Source of the DNA: JBCCXL01 sp039191605
GTDB taxonomy: Bacteria; Acidobacteriota; Thermoanaerobaculia; Multivoradales; JAHZIX01
Direction of reading: 5' to 3'
Length of the DNA stretch: 64,000 nt
Assembly: GCA_039191605.1 (NCBI GenBank)
Contig: JBCCXL010000003.1
Coordinates: 327,817-391,816 of the forward strand
Made by a program: the position numbers and the translations under genes. The number at the start of each line of letters is the position of its first letter. Position 1 is the stretch's first letter. Below are positions 25,885 to 34,335 of this stretch, one piece after another. Below the pieces are notes generated by a model. It saw only the letters and a list, made by a program, of their open reading frames with translations, was not told the origin of the DNA and made no database searches.

Positions 25885-28800
25885 AAGTCGAAGGTCGTGA
25901 AGTCGACTCCGCCGCAATAGTTGCCGAGGGCGTTGTTGTAGATGGCGATATTGCCGGTGAGGGTGTCGGTGACTTCCATGGAGAAATCCCGATCGGTGAG
26001 GGAGCCATAGAAGACCCAGTAGTCGCCGAGGTATTCGAGGACCTTGACCACGACTTCGGTGTTGTCGGCGGTGAAGAACCAGAAGGATCCGGTGTCGGTG
26101 GTCAGGCCCACCGCCGGCTGCGGCACTTCGCTGCGCAGCACCCGCACCTCGAATCGCTGGGTCTGGAGGCAGAGGGTGGTGCTGTTGGGGATGCAGGATC
26201 CGAGGTTCTGACCCGGTCCGGTGACGATCTCGTCGGGGCCGACGGTCACGGCGCCGATGGGTGCCGGTGCTCGGGTGAGCTCAGAGGCCAGCCCAGAAGA
26301 CAGCCCAGCGGACAGCTCAGAGGCTAGATACTGGTTGGCGTCCAGGAGAACACCGCCGCTGCGGGAGGCTTCCGGCGCTCCAGGAATCTGGAGCATCTGA
26401 TCCTCGAAGGCGCGGTAGTCGAAGCCGCCGCAGAAGTTGTCTGTTGGCTTGTGGAAGGTCTGCTGCAGACCGGTGAAGGTGTCGGTGATGATGAGGTCGT
26501 AGTCGAAGCTCGTGAGTGAGCCGTGGAAGACCCAGAAGTAGCCGGCGGTATCGGGCCCGAGGATCTTGACTCCGATCTCGAGGTTGTTGGCGCTGAAGAA
26601 CCAGAACAGGCCGTTCTGATCGTCCTTGGGAACTGCCCGGGCGACGGAGCCGCCGCTATCGAATTCGGCGGTGACCTGGAAGCGGTCGTTGCGCAGGCAG
26701 AGGGTGTAGGCGTCCTCGACGCAGGGAGGCACCGTCTGGTTGTCGATGGTGATGTCGTGGCCGTTCCCCAAGGTGGTGGAGTAGCCGGCGTCATCGGTCA
26801 CCACGGCGCGCACCGGATAGGTTCCGTTGGGCAGGGTGGTGGTGTCGAAGTCCGCGGACCAGCCGACGTTGGGGCAGTCGGGATCGGGGATGGCGATGGC
26901 GTTGCAGACGTCGGTGCGGGTGACCGACTGGGTGGGGCCGGCGGGCAGTCCGCCGACGGTGACGGCTACCGAATCGATGCCGTCGGGATCCATGGCCCAT
27001 CCGGTGATGGAGACCGCCGGGCCGGCGACGGTGCTGCCGTCGACGGGCGCTTCGAGGTTACCGAGAGGCTCGCGCACCGTCTGGGTGGAGCGGGTGCCGG
27101 TGATGCGGAAGTTGTCGCAGGCGTCCCAGGCTCGGGCCCGGTAGGTGAGGTTGCCGGTGGGGAAGTCGTTAGCGTCGAGGTGGCACTCGTAGGGTGCTGT
27201 GGTGTCGGTGCAGAGGATCTGCCCGCTGGGGCTGCGGTAGAAGTCCACCCGGGTGACGCCGACGTTGTCGGAGGCGTTGGCCCGCAGGGTGAATTCATCC
27301 CAGACGTAGGCCGGCAGGCTGCCCTGGTGGCTGACGTTGGGAAGGGTGGTATCGCCGCAGCCACTCACGGTGACCGAGCGCACCTGGTCGTCGCTCTGTC
27401 CAGCGTTGTCGGTGACCCGCAGGCGCACGCTGTAGGTGTTGGCGCTGGCGTAGGTGTGCTGGGTGGTCACGCCGGACCCCTGAGCGCCATCGCCGAAGAA
27501 CCATTGGTAGGAGGCGATGCCGTTGTCGTCGGTGGAGCCGCTGCCGTTGAAGGAGCAGGTCAGGCCGTTGCAGCTGAAGGTGAAGGAGGCGACGGGGGGA
27601 TCGTCCTGGGATCCCACGGTGACCGTCTTGGTGAGCTCGTTTGCCAGGCCGGCGTTGTCGGTGACCCGCAGGCGCACGCTGTAGGTGTTGGCGCTGGCGT
27701 AGGTGTGCTGGGTGGTGACGCCGGTCCCCTGGGCGCCGTCGCCGAAGAACCATTGGTAGGAGACGATGCCGCTGTCGTCGCTGGAGGCGCTGGCGTCGAA
27801 GGAGCACGTGAGGCTGGAGCAGGTGAACGAGAACGCCGCGACGGGGGGTTGATTCGGCGAGCCGATGGCGTTGGGCGGCAGGTCGTCGCCGAGATGGTTG
27901 ATGATGTCGTCGATGGCCACGGCGCGATTGGGGTCGCCGCCGGTGTTGGTGCACTGGACGTCGCCGCGGCAGTGCAGCAGCCCCACCACCTGGTGATCGC
28001 TGTAGCCCAGCACCGGAGAGCCGGACGATCCACCGCGAACATCCGCCCAGGTGCCGACGGCGGGGAGCACGCCGGTACACGAGGGCTCTCCGAGGCCGGT
28101 CACGGTGGGGTAGCCGTTGACGTCCTGGACGTGGGTGGACGCTACGGCGATCCGTTTGCCCCAGCCGCCGGGGTGCTGCGGAATATAGATGCGCTCGCCG
28201 ACGGCGGCTCCGCTGGCCCGCAGCTGGAGGTAGCCCTGGGAGTTCGCTAGAGATTCCGGCAGCTTGATCAGGCTGTAATCCAGGGCAACGTCGGTGCGAA
28301 TCAGGGTGCCGGAGGGGTGAACCTGGCCCGGGCAGGCACCGGCGAAGCCGCAGTCCTGGTTGCAGTTGAGGGCTTCGGCGTTGAATTCGTAGTCGGTATT
28401 CATCGCTTCGCCGGCGTTGCGGATGCAGTGATTGTTGGTGATCAGGTGACCTTCGGAGCCCACCAGCCAGCCGGTGCAGCGGCGGGTGCCGCTGATGGTC
28501 AAGCGGGCGACGGTCTGGCTCTTGTTGAGGACCGTGGGTTCGGAGGTTTGATAGCAAATGGGGTTGCGGGTGTCGTCGGTGCCGCAGAATCTGTTGTTGC
28601 CGGTGGGTTCCGGCAGGTTCATGAGCTCGCCCAGGCCTCTCTGCCAGAAGTCGTTGATCTCCTGCTGGCTGTAGCCCCGGGCGTAGCCGTCGATCTTGTA
28701 GCCGAAGCCGCGGCGGCTGCCGCTGGTGGTGAAGAGCTCCACGATGGCGGTATCTCCCTTGACGTGGGTGGCGTACCAGCCGTTGCTCACCGAGATGCGA

Positions 28801-29108
28801 CCGCCTGCGCTCTTGCCAGCTCCGGTGTAGGTCCAGCTCTGGGCGCCGCTAGGGGAGCGCACCACCACGTGGTCACCGGGCGCCAGGGCCATGCGCTCGA
28901 AGTGCACGGCGATGTAGACGGCGCCGGAATGCTGGATGGTGTCGGTGTGGATCAGCGTGGGCTGCTTCGTCGAGGTGGCGATGTAGGGGTGGGCGGTCTC
29001 ATACACTGCATCGACGTGTTCACCGACGGTGACCGGCTGTTGCCCGAAGAGGGCCGAGGGGATCAGCGTCAGGCCGAGTAGAAGAAGGAGATTCCATCGG
29101 GAAGCCAT
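25881..29108 (-). CDS. Secreted trypsin-like serine protease with two PKD repeats and duplicated C-terminal modules
   Basis: 1,075 residues with a signal peptide ending near ALFGQ (22-23). The N-terminal beta-rich domain (30-150) contains a conserved IDGYARGYSQQEI end. The S1 peptidase domain (195-410) has the triad His227 (LITNNHC), Asp277 (ALDYSLIKL) and Ser362 (GGSSGSP). Two PKD domains (about 421-505 and 506-595) contain YQWFFGDGAQG. An Ig-like stretch (600-820) follows. Two copies of a module then occur: LCL...RF.V......FWFF...N.E..VKIL/VKVL.....YWVF.GSLT..D....ITDT.TG....CGG. I have seen this module often at the ends of secreted acidobacterial proteins; its function is unknown. The two copies are split by a Ser/Gly/Leu-rich linker. 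The gene is a paralogue of the next upstream gene. Confidence 0.9.
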   Translation of the reverse strand: MASRWNLLLLLGLTLIPSALFGQQPVTVGEHVDAVYETAHPYIATSTKQPTLIHTDTIQHSGAVYIAVHFERMALAPGDHVVVRSPSGAQSWTYTGAGKSAGGRISVSNGWYATHVKGDTAIVELFTTSGSRRGFGYKIDGYARGYSQQEINDFWQRGLGELMNLPEPTGNNRFCGTDDTRNPICYQTSEPTVLNKSQTVARLTISGTRRCTGWLVGSEGHLITNNHCIRNAGEAMNTDYEFNAEALNCNQDCGFAGACPGQVHPSGTLIRTDVALDYSLIKLPESLANSQGYLQLRASGAAVGERIYIPQHPGGWGKRIAVASTHVQDVNGYPTVTGLGEPSCTGVLPAVGTWADVRGGSSGSPVLGYSDHQVVGLLHCRGDVQCTNTGGDPNRAVAIDDIINHLGDDLPPNAIGSPNQPPVAAFSFTCSSLTCSFDASASSDDSGIVSYQWFFGDGAQGTGVTTQHTYASANTYSVRLRVTDNAGLANELTKTVTVGSQDDPPVASFTFSCNGLTCSFNGSGSTDDNGIASYQWFFGDGAQGSGVTTQHTYASANTYSVRLRVTDNAGQSDDQVRSVTVSGCGDTTLPNVSHQGSLPAYVWDEFTLRANASDNVGVTRVDFYRSPSGQILCTDTTAPYECHLDANDFPTGNLTYRARAWDACDNFRITGTRSTQTVREPLGNLEAPVDGSTVAGPAVSITGWAMDPDGIDSVAVTVGGLPAGPTQSVTRTDVCNAIAIPDPDCPNVGWSADFDTTTLPNGTYPVRAVVTDDAGYSTTLGNGHDITIDNQTVPPCVEDAYTLCLRNDRFQVTAEFDSGGSVARAVPKDDQNGLFWFFSANNLEIGVKILGPDTAGYFWVFHGSLTSFDYDLIITDTFTGLQQTFHKPTDNFCGGFDYRAFEDQMLQIPGAPEASRSGGVLLDANQYLASELSAGLSSGLASELTRAPAPIGAVTVGPDEIVTGPGQNLGSCIPNSTTLCLQTQRFEVRVLRSEVPQPAVGLTTDTGSFWFFTADNTEVVVKVLEYLGDYWVFYGSLTDRDFSMEVTDTLTGNIAIYNNALGNYCGGVDFTTFDF

Positions 29109-29259
29109 GAGGGAGGGTCCTTTCGGTCAGGGGAAGAGAATTCATCGGAAAGCTAAGGGGTGTCTCATAAAAAGACGCGGAATCTGGCCCCTATCTCCCT
29201 CATGCATCTCCCTCAGGGGTATTCCTCATGAATGGGCCTCATGCCGCTGAAAGAGAAGA

Positions 29260-29313
29260 GCCCCGCTTCGGGGATTGCGGCGGAGGGGACCGACGCGCAA
29301 CCCGAAGCGGGGC
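29260..29313. terminator. Long perfect hairpin between the two protease genes
   Basis: GCCCCGCTTCGGG (29260-29272) and CCCGAAGCGGGGC (29301-29313) pair over 13 bp with a 28-nt loop. The left arm itself can fold (CCCCG-CTT-CGGGG). On the minus strand it is followed by a pyrimidine-rich stretch (TCTTCTCTTTC). It is the likely end of the 29394-32915 transcript. A second palindromic patch (GAGGCC / GGCCTC-type) lies at 29334-29370. Confidence 0.6.
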
Positions 29314-29393
29314 GTGAAGAATTAGGCCCCTCTACGAGGCCTATTGAGGGGCCCCTCGAGGAGGCCTGGTAGAGGGTTACCTAGTAGATGGAG

Positions 29394-32300
29394 TTAGAAG
29401 GTCGTGAAGTCGACTCCGCCGCAGTAGTTGCCGAGGGCGTTGTTGTAGGTAGCGGTGGTGCCGGTGACGGTATCGGTGATCTCCAAGGAGTAGTCCCGAT
29501 CGGTGAGGGATCCGTAGAAGACCCAGTAGTCGCCGAGGTACTCGAGGACCTTGACCACGACTTCGGTGTTGTCCGCGGTGAAGAACCAGAAGGATCCGGT
29601 GTCCGCGGTCAGGCCCACCGCCGATTGCGGCACGCCGCTGCGCAGCACCCGCACCTGGAAGCGCTGGGTCTGGAGGCAGAGGGTGGTGCTGTTGGCGGTG
29701 CAGGAGGTGAGGTTCTGGCCGGGGCCAGCGGTCAATCCTTCAGGATCCACGCTGAACGGTCCGATGGGCATCGGAGCCCGCGTGAGCTCAGTCCCGAGCT
29801 CATAAGTCAGCCCAGAGGACAGCTCAGAATTGAGCCCAGAGGAGAGCCCAGAGGAGAGGTAGCGGTTTGCGTCCAGCAGAACGCCGCCGCTGCGAGAGGC
29901 TTCCGGCGCTCCAGGGCCCAGGAGCATCTGGTCCTCGAAGGCCTGTAGGTCGCGGCCGCCGCAGTAGCTGTTCTCCGGCTTATGGAAGGTCTTCTGCAGG
30001 CCGGTGAAGGTATCGGTGATGATGAGGTCGTAGTCGAAGCTGGTCAGGGACCCGTGGAATACCCAGTAGTAGCCCTGGGTATCGGGGCCGAGGATCTTGA
30101 CTCCGATCTCGAGGTTGTTGGCGCTGAAGAACCAGAACAGGCCGTTCTGATCGTCCTTGGGGACTGCCCGGGCGACGGAGCCACCGTTGTCGAACTCGGC
30201 GGCGACCTGGAAGCGATCGTTACGCAGGCAGAGAGTGTTGGCGTCCTCGACGCAGGGAGGCACCGTCTGGTTGTCGATGATGACGGTGCGGCCATTGCCC
30301 AGGGTGGTGGAGTAGCCGGCGCCATCGGTCACCACGGCGCGCACCGGGTAGGTTCCGTTGGGCAGGGTGGTGGTGTCGAAGTCGGCGGTCCAGCCGACGT
30401 CGGGGCAGTCCGGGTCATCCACGGCGATGGTGTTGCAGACATCGTTGCGGGTGACCGACTGGGCGGGTCCCGCGGGGAGGCCGCCGACGGTGACGTCTAC
30501 CGAGGCGACGCCGTCCGGATCGAGAGCCCAACCGGTAATGGAGGCCGCCGGGCCGGCGATGGTGGAGCCATCCGAGGGATTCTCGAGATTGCCCAGGGGC
30601 TCGCGCACCGTCTGGGTAGAGCGGGTGCCGGTAATGCGGAAGTTGTCGCAGGCATCCCAGGCCCGGGCCCGGTAGGTGAGGTTGCCGGTGGGGAAGTCGT
30701 TGGCGTCGAGGTGACACTCATAGGGTGCCGTGGTGTCGGTGCACAGAAGGTTGCCGCTGGGGCTGCGATAGAAGTCCACCCGAACCACGCCGACGTTGTC
30801 GGAGGCGTTGGCCTGCAGGGTGAAGTTGTCCCACACATAAGGCGGCAGGCTGCCCTGATGGCTGACGTTGGGAAGGACGGTGTCGGAGCAGCCGCCGTCT
30901 ACCGTCACCGAGCGCACCTGGTCGTCGCTCAGACCCTGGGCGTCAAAGACTCGCAGTCGGACGCTGAAGGTGCCGGAAGCGGCGTAGGTGTGCTGAGTGG
31001 TGACTCCGGATCCCTGAGCGCCGTCGCCGAAGGTCCATTCATAGGAGGTGATCCCGTTGTCGTCGGAGGATCCGCTGCCGTTGAAGGAGCAGGTGAGGCT
31101 GTTGCAGTTGAAGGTGAAGGAAGCCGTCGGCGGCTGGTTCTGGGTATTCACCGTGACCGAGCGCACCTGATCGTCGCTCAGACCCTGGGCGTCGAAGACC
31201 CGCAGTCGGACGCTGAAGGTGCCGGCGCTGGCGTAGGTGTGCTGAGTGGTGACACCGGCGCCCTGGGCGCCGTCGCCGAAGAACCACTGGTAGGAGGTGA
31301 CGCCGTTGTCGTCGGAGGATCCGCTGCCGTTGAAGGAGCAGGTCAGTCCGTTGCAGCTGAAGGTGAAGGCAGCCGTCGGCGGCTGGTTCTGGGCGCTCAC
31401 CGTGACGGAGCGCACCAGGTCGTCGCTCAGACCCTGGGCGTCGAAGACCCGCAGTCGGACGCTGAAGGTACCGGCGCCGGCGTAGGTGTGCTGGGTAGTG
31501 ACTCCGGATCCCTGGGCACCGTCGCCGAAGGTCCATTCATAGGAGGTGATCCCGTTATCGTCGCTAGATCCGCTGCCGTTGAAGGAGCAGGTGAGGCCGG
31601 TGCAGTTGAAGGTGAAGGCGGCCGTCGGCGGCTGATTGCCGCTGGGGACGGAGTTTGGCGGCAGGTTGCTGCCGAGGTCGTTGATGACGAAGTCGATGGG
31701 CACGCCGCGGTTGGGATCACCGCCGTTGTTGGTGCACGGTGAGTTACCGCGGCAGTGGTGCAGGGCGACCACCAGATGATCGCCGTAGCCCAGCACCGGG
31801 GAGCCGGAGGAGCCGCCGCGGGTATCTGCCCAATAGCCGGCGTCCGGCAGGCTGCCGCCGCAGGAGGGCTCGCCGAGGCCGGTGATGGTGGGGAAGCCGG
31901 AGGTGTCCTGCTGGTGGGTGGAGGCTACGGCGATGCGCTTGCCCCAGCCGGAGGGATGTTGGGGGATGTAGATGCGCTCCCCGGTCTGGGGGCCGCTACC
32001 GCGCAGCTGGAGGAAGCCATAGGCATCGGCCACCACGTCCGGCAGCTTCACCAGGGCGTAGTCCAGGGGGGCGTCGACCTGTACCAGCGTGCCGGAGGGC
32101 TGGATCTGTCCGCGGCAGGCGCCGGCAAAATCGCAGTTCTGGCCGCAGGTATTGGCTTCGGCTTCGAATTCGTAGTCGGTGTTATTCGCGTCGTTTGCGT
32201 TGCCGATGCAGTGCTCGTTGGTGATCAGATGGCCTTCGGAGCCCACCAGCCAGCCGGTGCAGCGGCCGGTGCCGTTGATGGTCAGGCGAGCCACCGCGCG

Positions 32301-32915
32301 GCTCTTGTTGTAGATGGCCGGCTCGGAGCTCTGGTAGCAGACGGCGTTACGGCTATCGTCGGCTCCACAGAGAGATTTTTGGTAGACCGGCTCCGGGAGA
32401 TTCATGATCTCGCCGAGGCCCTGCAGCCAGAAGTTGTTGATCTCCTGCTGGTTATAGCCGCGGGCATAGCCGTCGATGCGGTAGCCCCAGCGGTTCGAGG
32501 TGCCGCTGGTCGTGAAGAGCTCCACGATGGCGGTATCACCCTTGACGTGGGTGGCATACCAGCCATTCTTAGCGATGACGCGGTTTGCGCCCTTGCCGCT
32601 GCCGGTATAGGTCCAGCTTTGGGCGTTGTCGGGGGAACGCACGATCACGTAGTCCTCCGGGGCTAACCTCATGCCCTGAAAGTGCACGGCAATATAGGTT
32701 GCACCGAGGTGCTGGATCGTGTCGCTGTGGATCAGGGTCGGCTGCTTATCGCCGATGGCGGTGTAAGGGTGGGGTGTCTCGAAGACCGAGGGAACGAACT
32801 CTCCGACGGTCACAGGGGCTTGGCCCCAGGCGACCCCGGGGATCGCCGTCAAGGCCACAAGAACAAAGGAGAAGAGGCACATGCGATAGCGCGTGAGGGG
32901 TGGGTTGCATTGCAT
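29394..32915 (-). CDS. Secreted trypsin-like serine protease with three PKD repeats (paralogue of 25881-29108)
   Basis: 1,173 residues. The signal peptide is CLFSFVLVALTAIPGVAWG. Domain order matches the neighbour: an N-terminal beta domain, S1 peptidase (His235 in LITNEHC, Asp in APLDYALVKL, Ser in GGSSGSP), then three PKD repeats instead of two (YEWTFGDGAQG, YQWFFGDGAQG, YEWTFGDGAQG), an Ig-like region, and the duplicated FWFF..N.E..VK module. The PKD number difference and high similarity indicate tandem gene duplication followed by repeat gain or loss. The linker between C-terminal modules is an expanded SSGL/SEL microrepeat. AGGAG precedes the ATG by 7 nt. Secretion with multiple adhesive modules points to extracellular protein degradation. 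Confidence 0.9.
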   Translation of the reverse strand: MQCNPPLTRYRMCLFSFVLVALTAIPGVAWGQAPVTVGEFVPSVFETPHPYTAIGDKQPTLIHSDTIQHLGATYIAVHFQGMRLAPEDYVIVRSPDNAQSWTYTGSGKGANRVIAKNGWYATHVKGDTAIVELFTTSGTSNRWGYRIDGYARGYNQQEINNFWLQGLGEIMNLPEPVYQKSLCGADDSRNAVCYQSSEPAIYNKSRAVARLTINGTGRCTGWLVGSEGHLITNEHCIGNANDANNTDYEFEAEANTCGQNCDFAGACRGQIQPSGTLVQVDAPLDYALVKLPDVVADAYGFLQLRGSGPQTGERIYIPQHPSGWGKRIAVASTHQQDTSGFPTITGLGEPSCGGSLPDAGYWADTRGGSSGSPVLGYGDHLVVALHHCRGNSPCTNNGGDPNRGVPIDFVINDLGSNLPPNSVPSGNQPPTAAFTFNCTGLTCSFNGSGSSDDNGITSYEWTFGDGAQGSGVTTQHTYAGAGTFSVRLRVFDAQGLSDDLVRSVTVSAQNQPPTAAFTFSCNGLTCSFNGSGSSDDNGVTSYQWFFGDGAQGAGVTTQHTYASAGTFSVRLRVFDAQGLSDDQVRSVTVNTQNQPPTASFTFNCNSLTCSFNGSGSSDDNGITSYEWTFGDGAQGSGVTTQHTYAASGTFSVRLRVFDAQGLSDDQVRSVTVDGGCSDTVLPNVSHQGSLPPYVWDNFTLQANASDNVGVVRVDFYRSPSGNLLCTDTTAPYECHLDANDFPTGNLTYRARAWDACDNFRITGTRSTQTVREPLGNLENPSDGSTIAGPAASITGWALDPDGVASVDVTVGGLPAGPAQSVTRNDVCNTIAVDDPDCPDVGWTADFDTTTLPNGTYPVRAVVTDGAGYSTTLGNGRTVIIDNQTVPPCVEDANTLCLRNDRFQVAAEFDNGGSVARAVPKDDQNGLFWFFSANNLEIGVKILGPDTQGYYWVFHGSLTSFDYDLIITDTFTGLQKTFHKPENSYCGGRDLQAFEDQMLLGPGAPEASRSGGVLLDANRYLSSGLSSGLNSELSSGLTYELGTELTRAPMPIGPFSVDPEGLTAGPGQNLTSCTANSTTLCLQTQRFQVRVLRSGVPQSAVGLTADTGSFWFFTADNTEVVVKVLEYLGDYWVFYGSLTDRDYSLEITDTVTGTTATYNNALGNYCGGVDFTTF

Positions 32916-33231
32916 GAAAGAGCTCCTAAGGGATTGAGCCTCTCCAGCGGCGCTGAATCAGCGTCACCGGTGAGGCGAGGGATGGGAACTACTTACCGAC
33001 GCGCTAGCGGGTGGCAAACTCCCTCATGGAGGCCCCTTCCGAGACCCTCGATCGCTTTCTCAGGTGTTGTTGACGACACCAAGCTCCTCGCCGCGGCGGG
33101 GCTTGCCTGCGATAGGCTCGGACCTGCCTGACTTCCCCGTTTCTCCGCCTCGTTTCTCCGCTACAACGCAACCTCACGCTCTCCCCGCGGGCCTCTTGGC
33201 CCAAGGATCATCGCTGGAAGGAAAGCCCCCC
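32916..33231. other. Divergent intergenic region, protease gene / upp
   Basis: 316 bp. It contains a small hairpin CGCTG-aat-CAGCG near 32952-32964. No ORF with a ribosome site and no clear sigma-70 pair are seen. The in-frame ATG at 33064 upstream of upp was rejected as a start. Confidence 0.4.
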
Positions 33232-33870
33232 ATGACCGCCGCCGCCGAAGTTCACGTCGTCGATCACCCCTTGGTTCAGCACAAGCTCACCCAGATGCGT
33301 CGCAAGGAGACCTCGTCCGCCGACTTCCGCCTGCTGCTGGAAGAGATCAGCTACCTGCTGGGCTACGAGCTGACCCGCGATCTGCCGACGCGGGAGATCG
33401 ACATCGAGACGCCGGTGACGGCCACTCGAGCGCCGGTGATGGCCGGCAAGAACCCGGCTCTGGTGTCGATCCTGCGGGCCGGCAATGGCCTGGTGGAAGG
33501 GCTTCTGAGGCTGATGCCGACGTCTCGGGTGGGGCACGTGGGGCTGTACCGGGATCACGACACCCTGCAGCCGGTGGAGTACTACTTCAAGATGCCCGAC
33601 CGGCTTCCGGAGCGGCACACCATCGTGGTGGATCCGATGCTGGCCACCGGCAACAGCGCCGCCGCGGCGGTGGCCCGGGTGAAGGAGCTGAATCCCCTCT
33701 CCCTGCGCTTCCTCTGCCTCCTGGCGGCACCGGAAGGAATCGAGAGCTTTCAGCGGCAGCATCCCGACGTGCCGATCTACACTGCCGCGATAGACAGTCA
33801 TCTCAACGAGAAGGGCTACATCGTTCCCGGCCTGGGGGACGCCGGCGACCGAATTTACGGCACCGTGTAG
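33232..33870 (+). CDS. upp: Uracil phosphoribosyltransferase
   Basis: 212 residues from the ATG at 33232, which has AAGGAAAG upstream and fits the family's N-terminus (VHVVDHPLVQHKLTQMR). It converts uracil and PRPP to UMP in pyrimidine salvage, in the cytoplasm. Family motifs include SILRAGNGLVEGLLRLMP, YYFKMPDRL, the PRPP-binding VVDPMLATGNSAAAAV and the uracil-binding C-terminus YIVPGLGDAGDRIYGT. It is full length and a lone gene. Three 16-bp tandem units begin over its stop codon. Confidence 0.97.
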   Translation: MTAAAEVHVVDHPLVQHKLTQMRRKETSSADFRLLLEEISYLLGYELTRDLPTREIDIETPVTATRAPVMAGKNPALVSILRAGNGLVEGLLRLMPTSRVGHVGLYRDHDTLQPVEYYFKMPDRLPERHTIVVDPMLATGNSAAAAVARVKELNPLSLRFLCLLAAPEGIESFQRQHPDVPIYTAAIDSHLNEKGYIVPGLGDAGDRIYGTV

Positions 33871-33910
33871 AGATGGCTCCGTGTAGCGATGGCCCCGTGG
33901 AGAGGAGTGG
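33863..33910 (+). repeat. 16-bp tandem repeats starting at the upp stop codon
   Basis: CCGTGTAGAGATGGCT, CCGTGTAGCGATGGCC and CCGTGGAGAGGAGTGG lie head to tail. The first includes the TAG stop of upp (33868-33870) and the second repeats it. Confidence 0.85.
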
Positions 33911-34335
33911 CTTCTCCCCGGAGCCTTGCTCGCTGCCGAGAGGTGTTGCCGAGAGATAGGGGCTCCGCCAGCTCGCTGAGCAGAGGCCTTCGTCTGTCGA
34001 GGCGAGCGCCAGAAGAGGTCACCCTCTGGGTCAACCGGGGGGGCCTTCAGAGAGGGTGCTGAGCCGGTAGAGCGCTGCACGATGGAGTCATTCGTAATCT
34101 TGTTGCCGATATTTTCTCAATAGCGCAGGTTCTTCATCGTCCTTTTTTCAAGTCCACAACCTTTTAGCCCCTAACGTCGTATAGCCTCCACAGAGCGCGC
34201 TCGCGCAGGCCTTGAATTTCCCCTTCTCCGATGAAAGCCTTCCGGCGCCGTGGCGACACGCGCTGGATGGCGCTGTCCCTCCCCTCGACCGATCCTCCCG
34301 GCGCCGAGCCGGCGTTCTCCTTATAGGAGCTCCCG
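33871..34335. other. 465-bp intergenic region before the TonB receptor
   Basis: It starts with the post-stop repeat of upp. A markedly AT-richer stretch at about 34087-34175 probably holds the receptor promoter, but no convincing -35/-10 pair or Fur box could be picked by eye. No ORF is supported. Confidence 0.4.

Noticed and set aside
33064..33231. N-terminal extension of upp from the ATG at 33064
   Set aside because: Not protein-like and not in the family; a ribosome site sits before the ATG at 33232.
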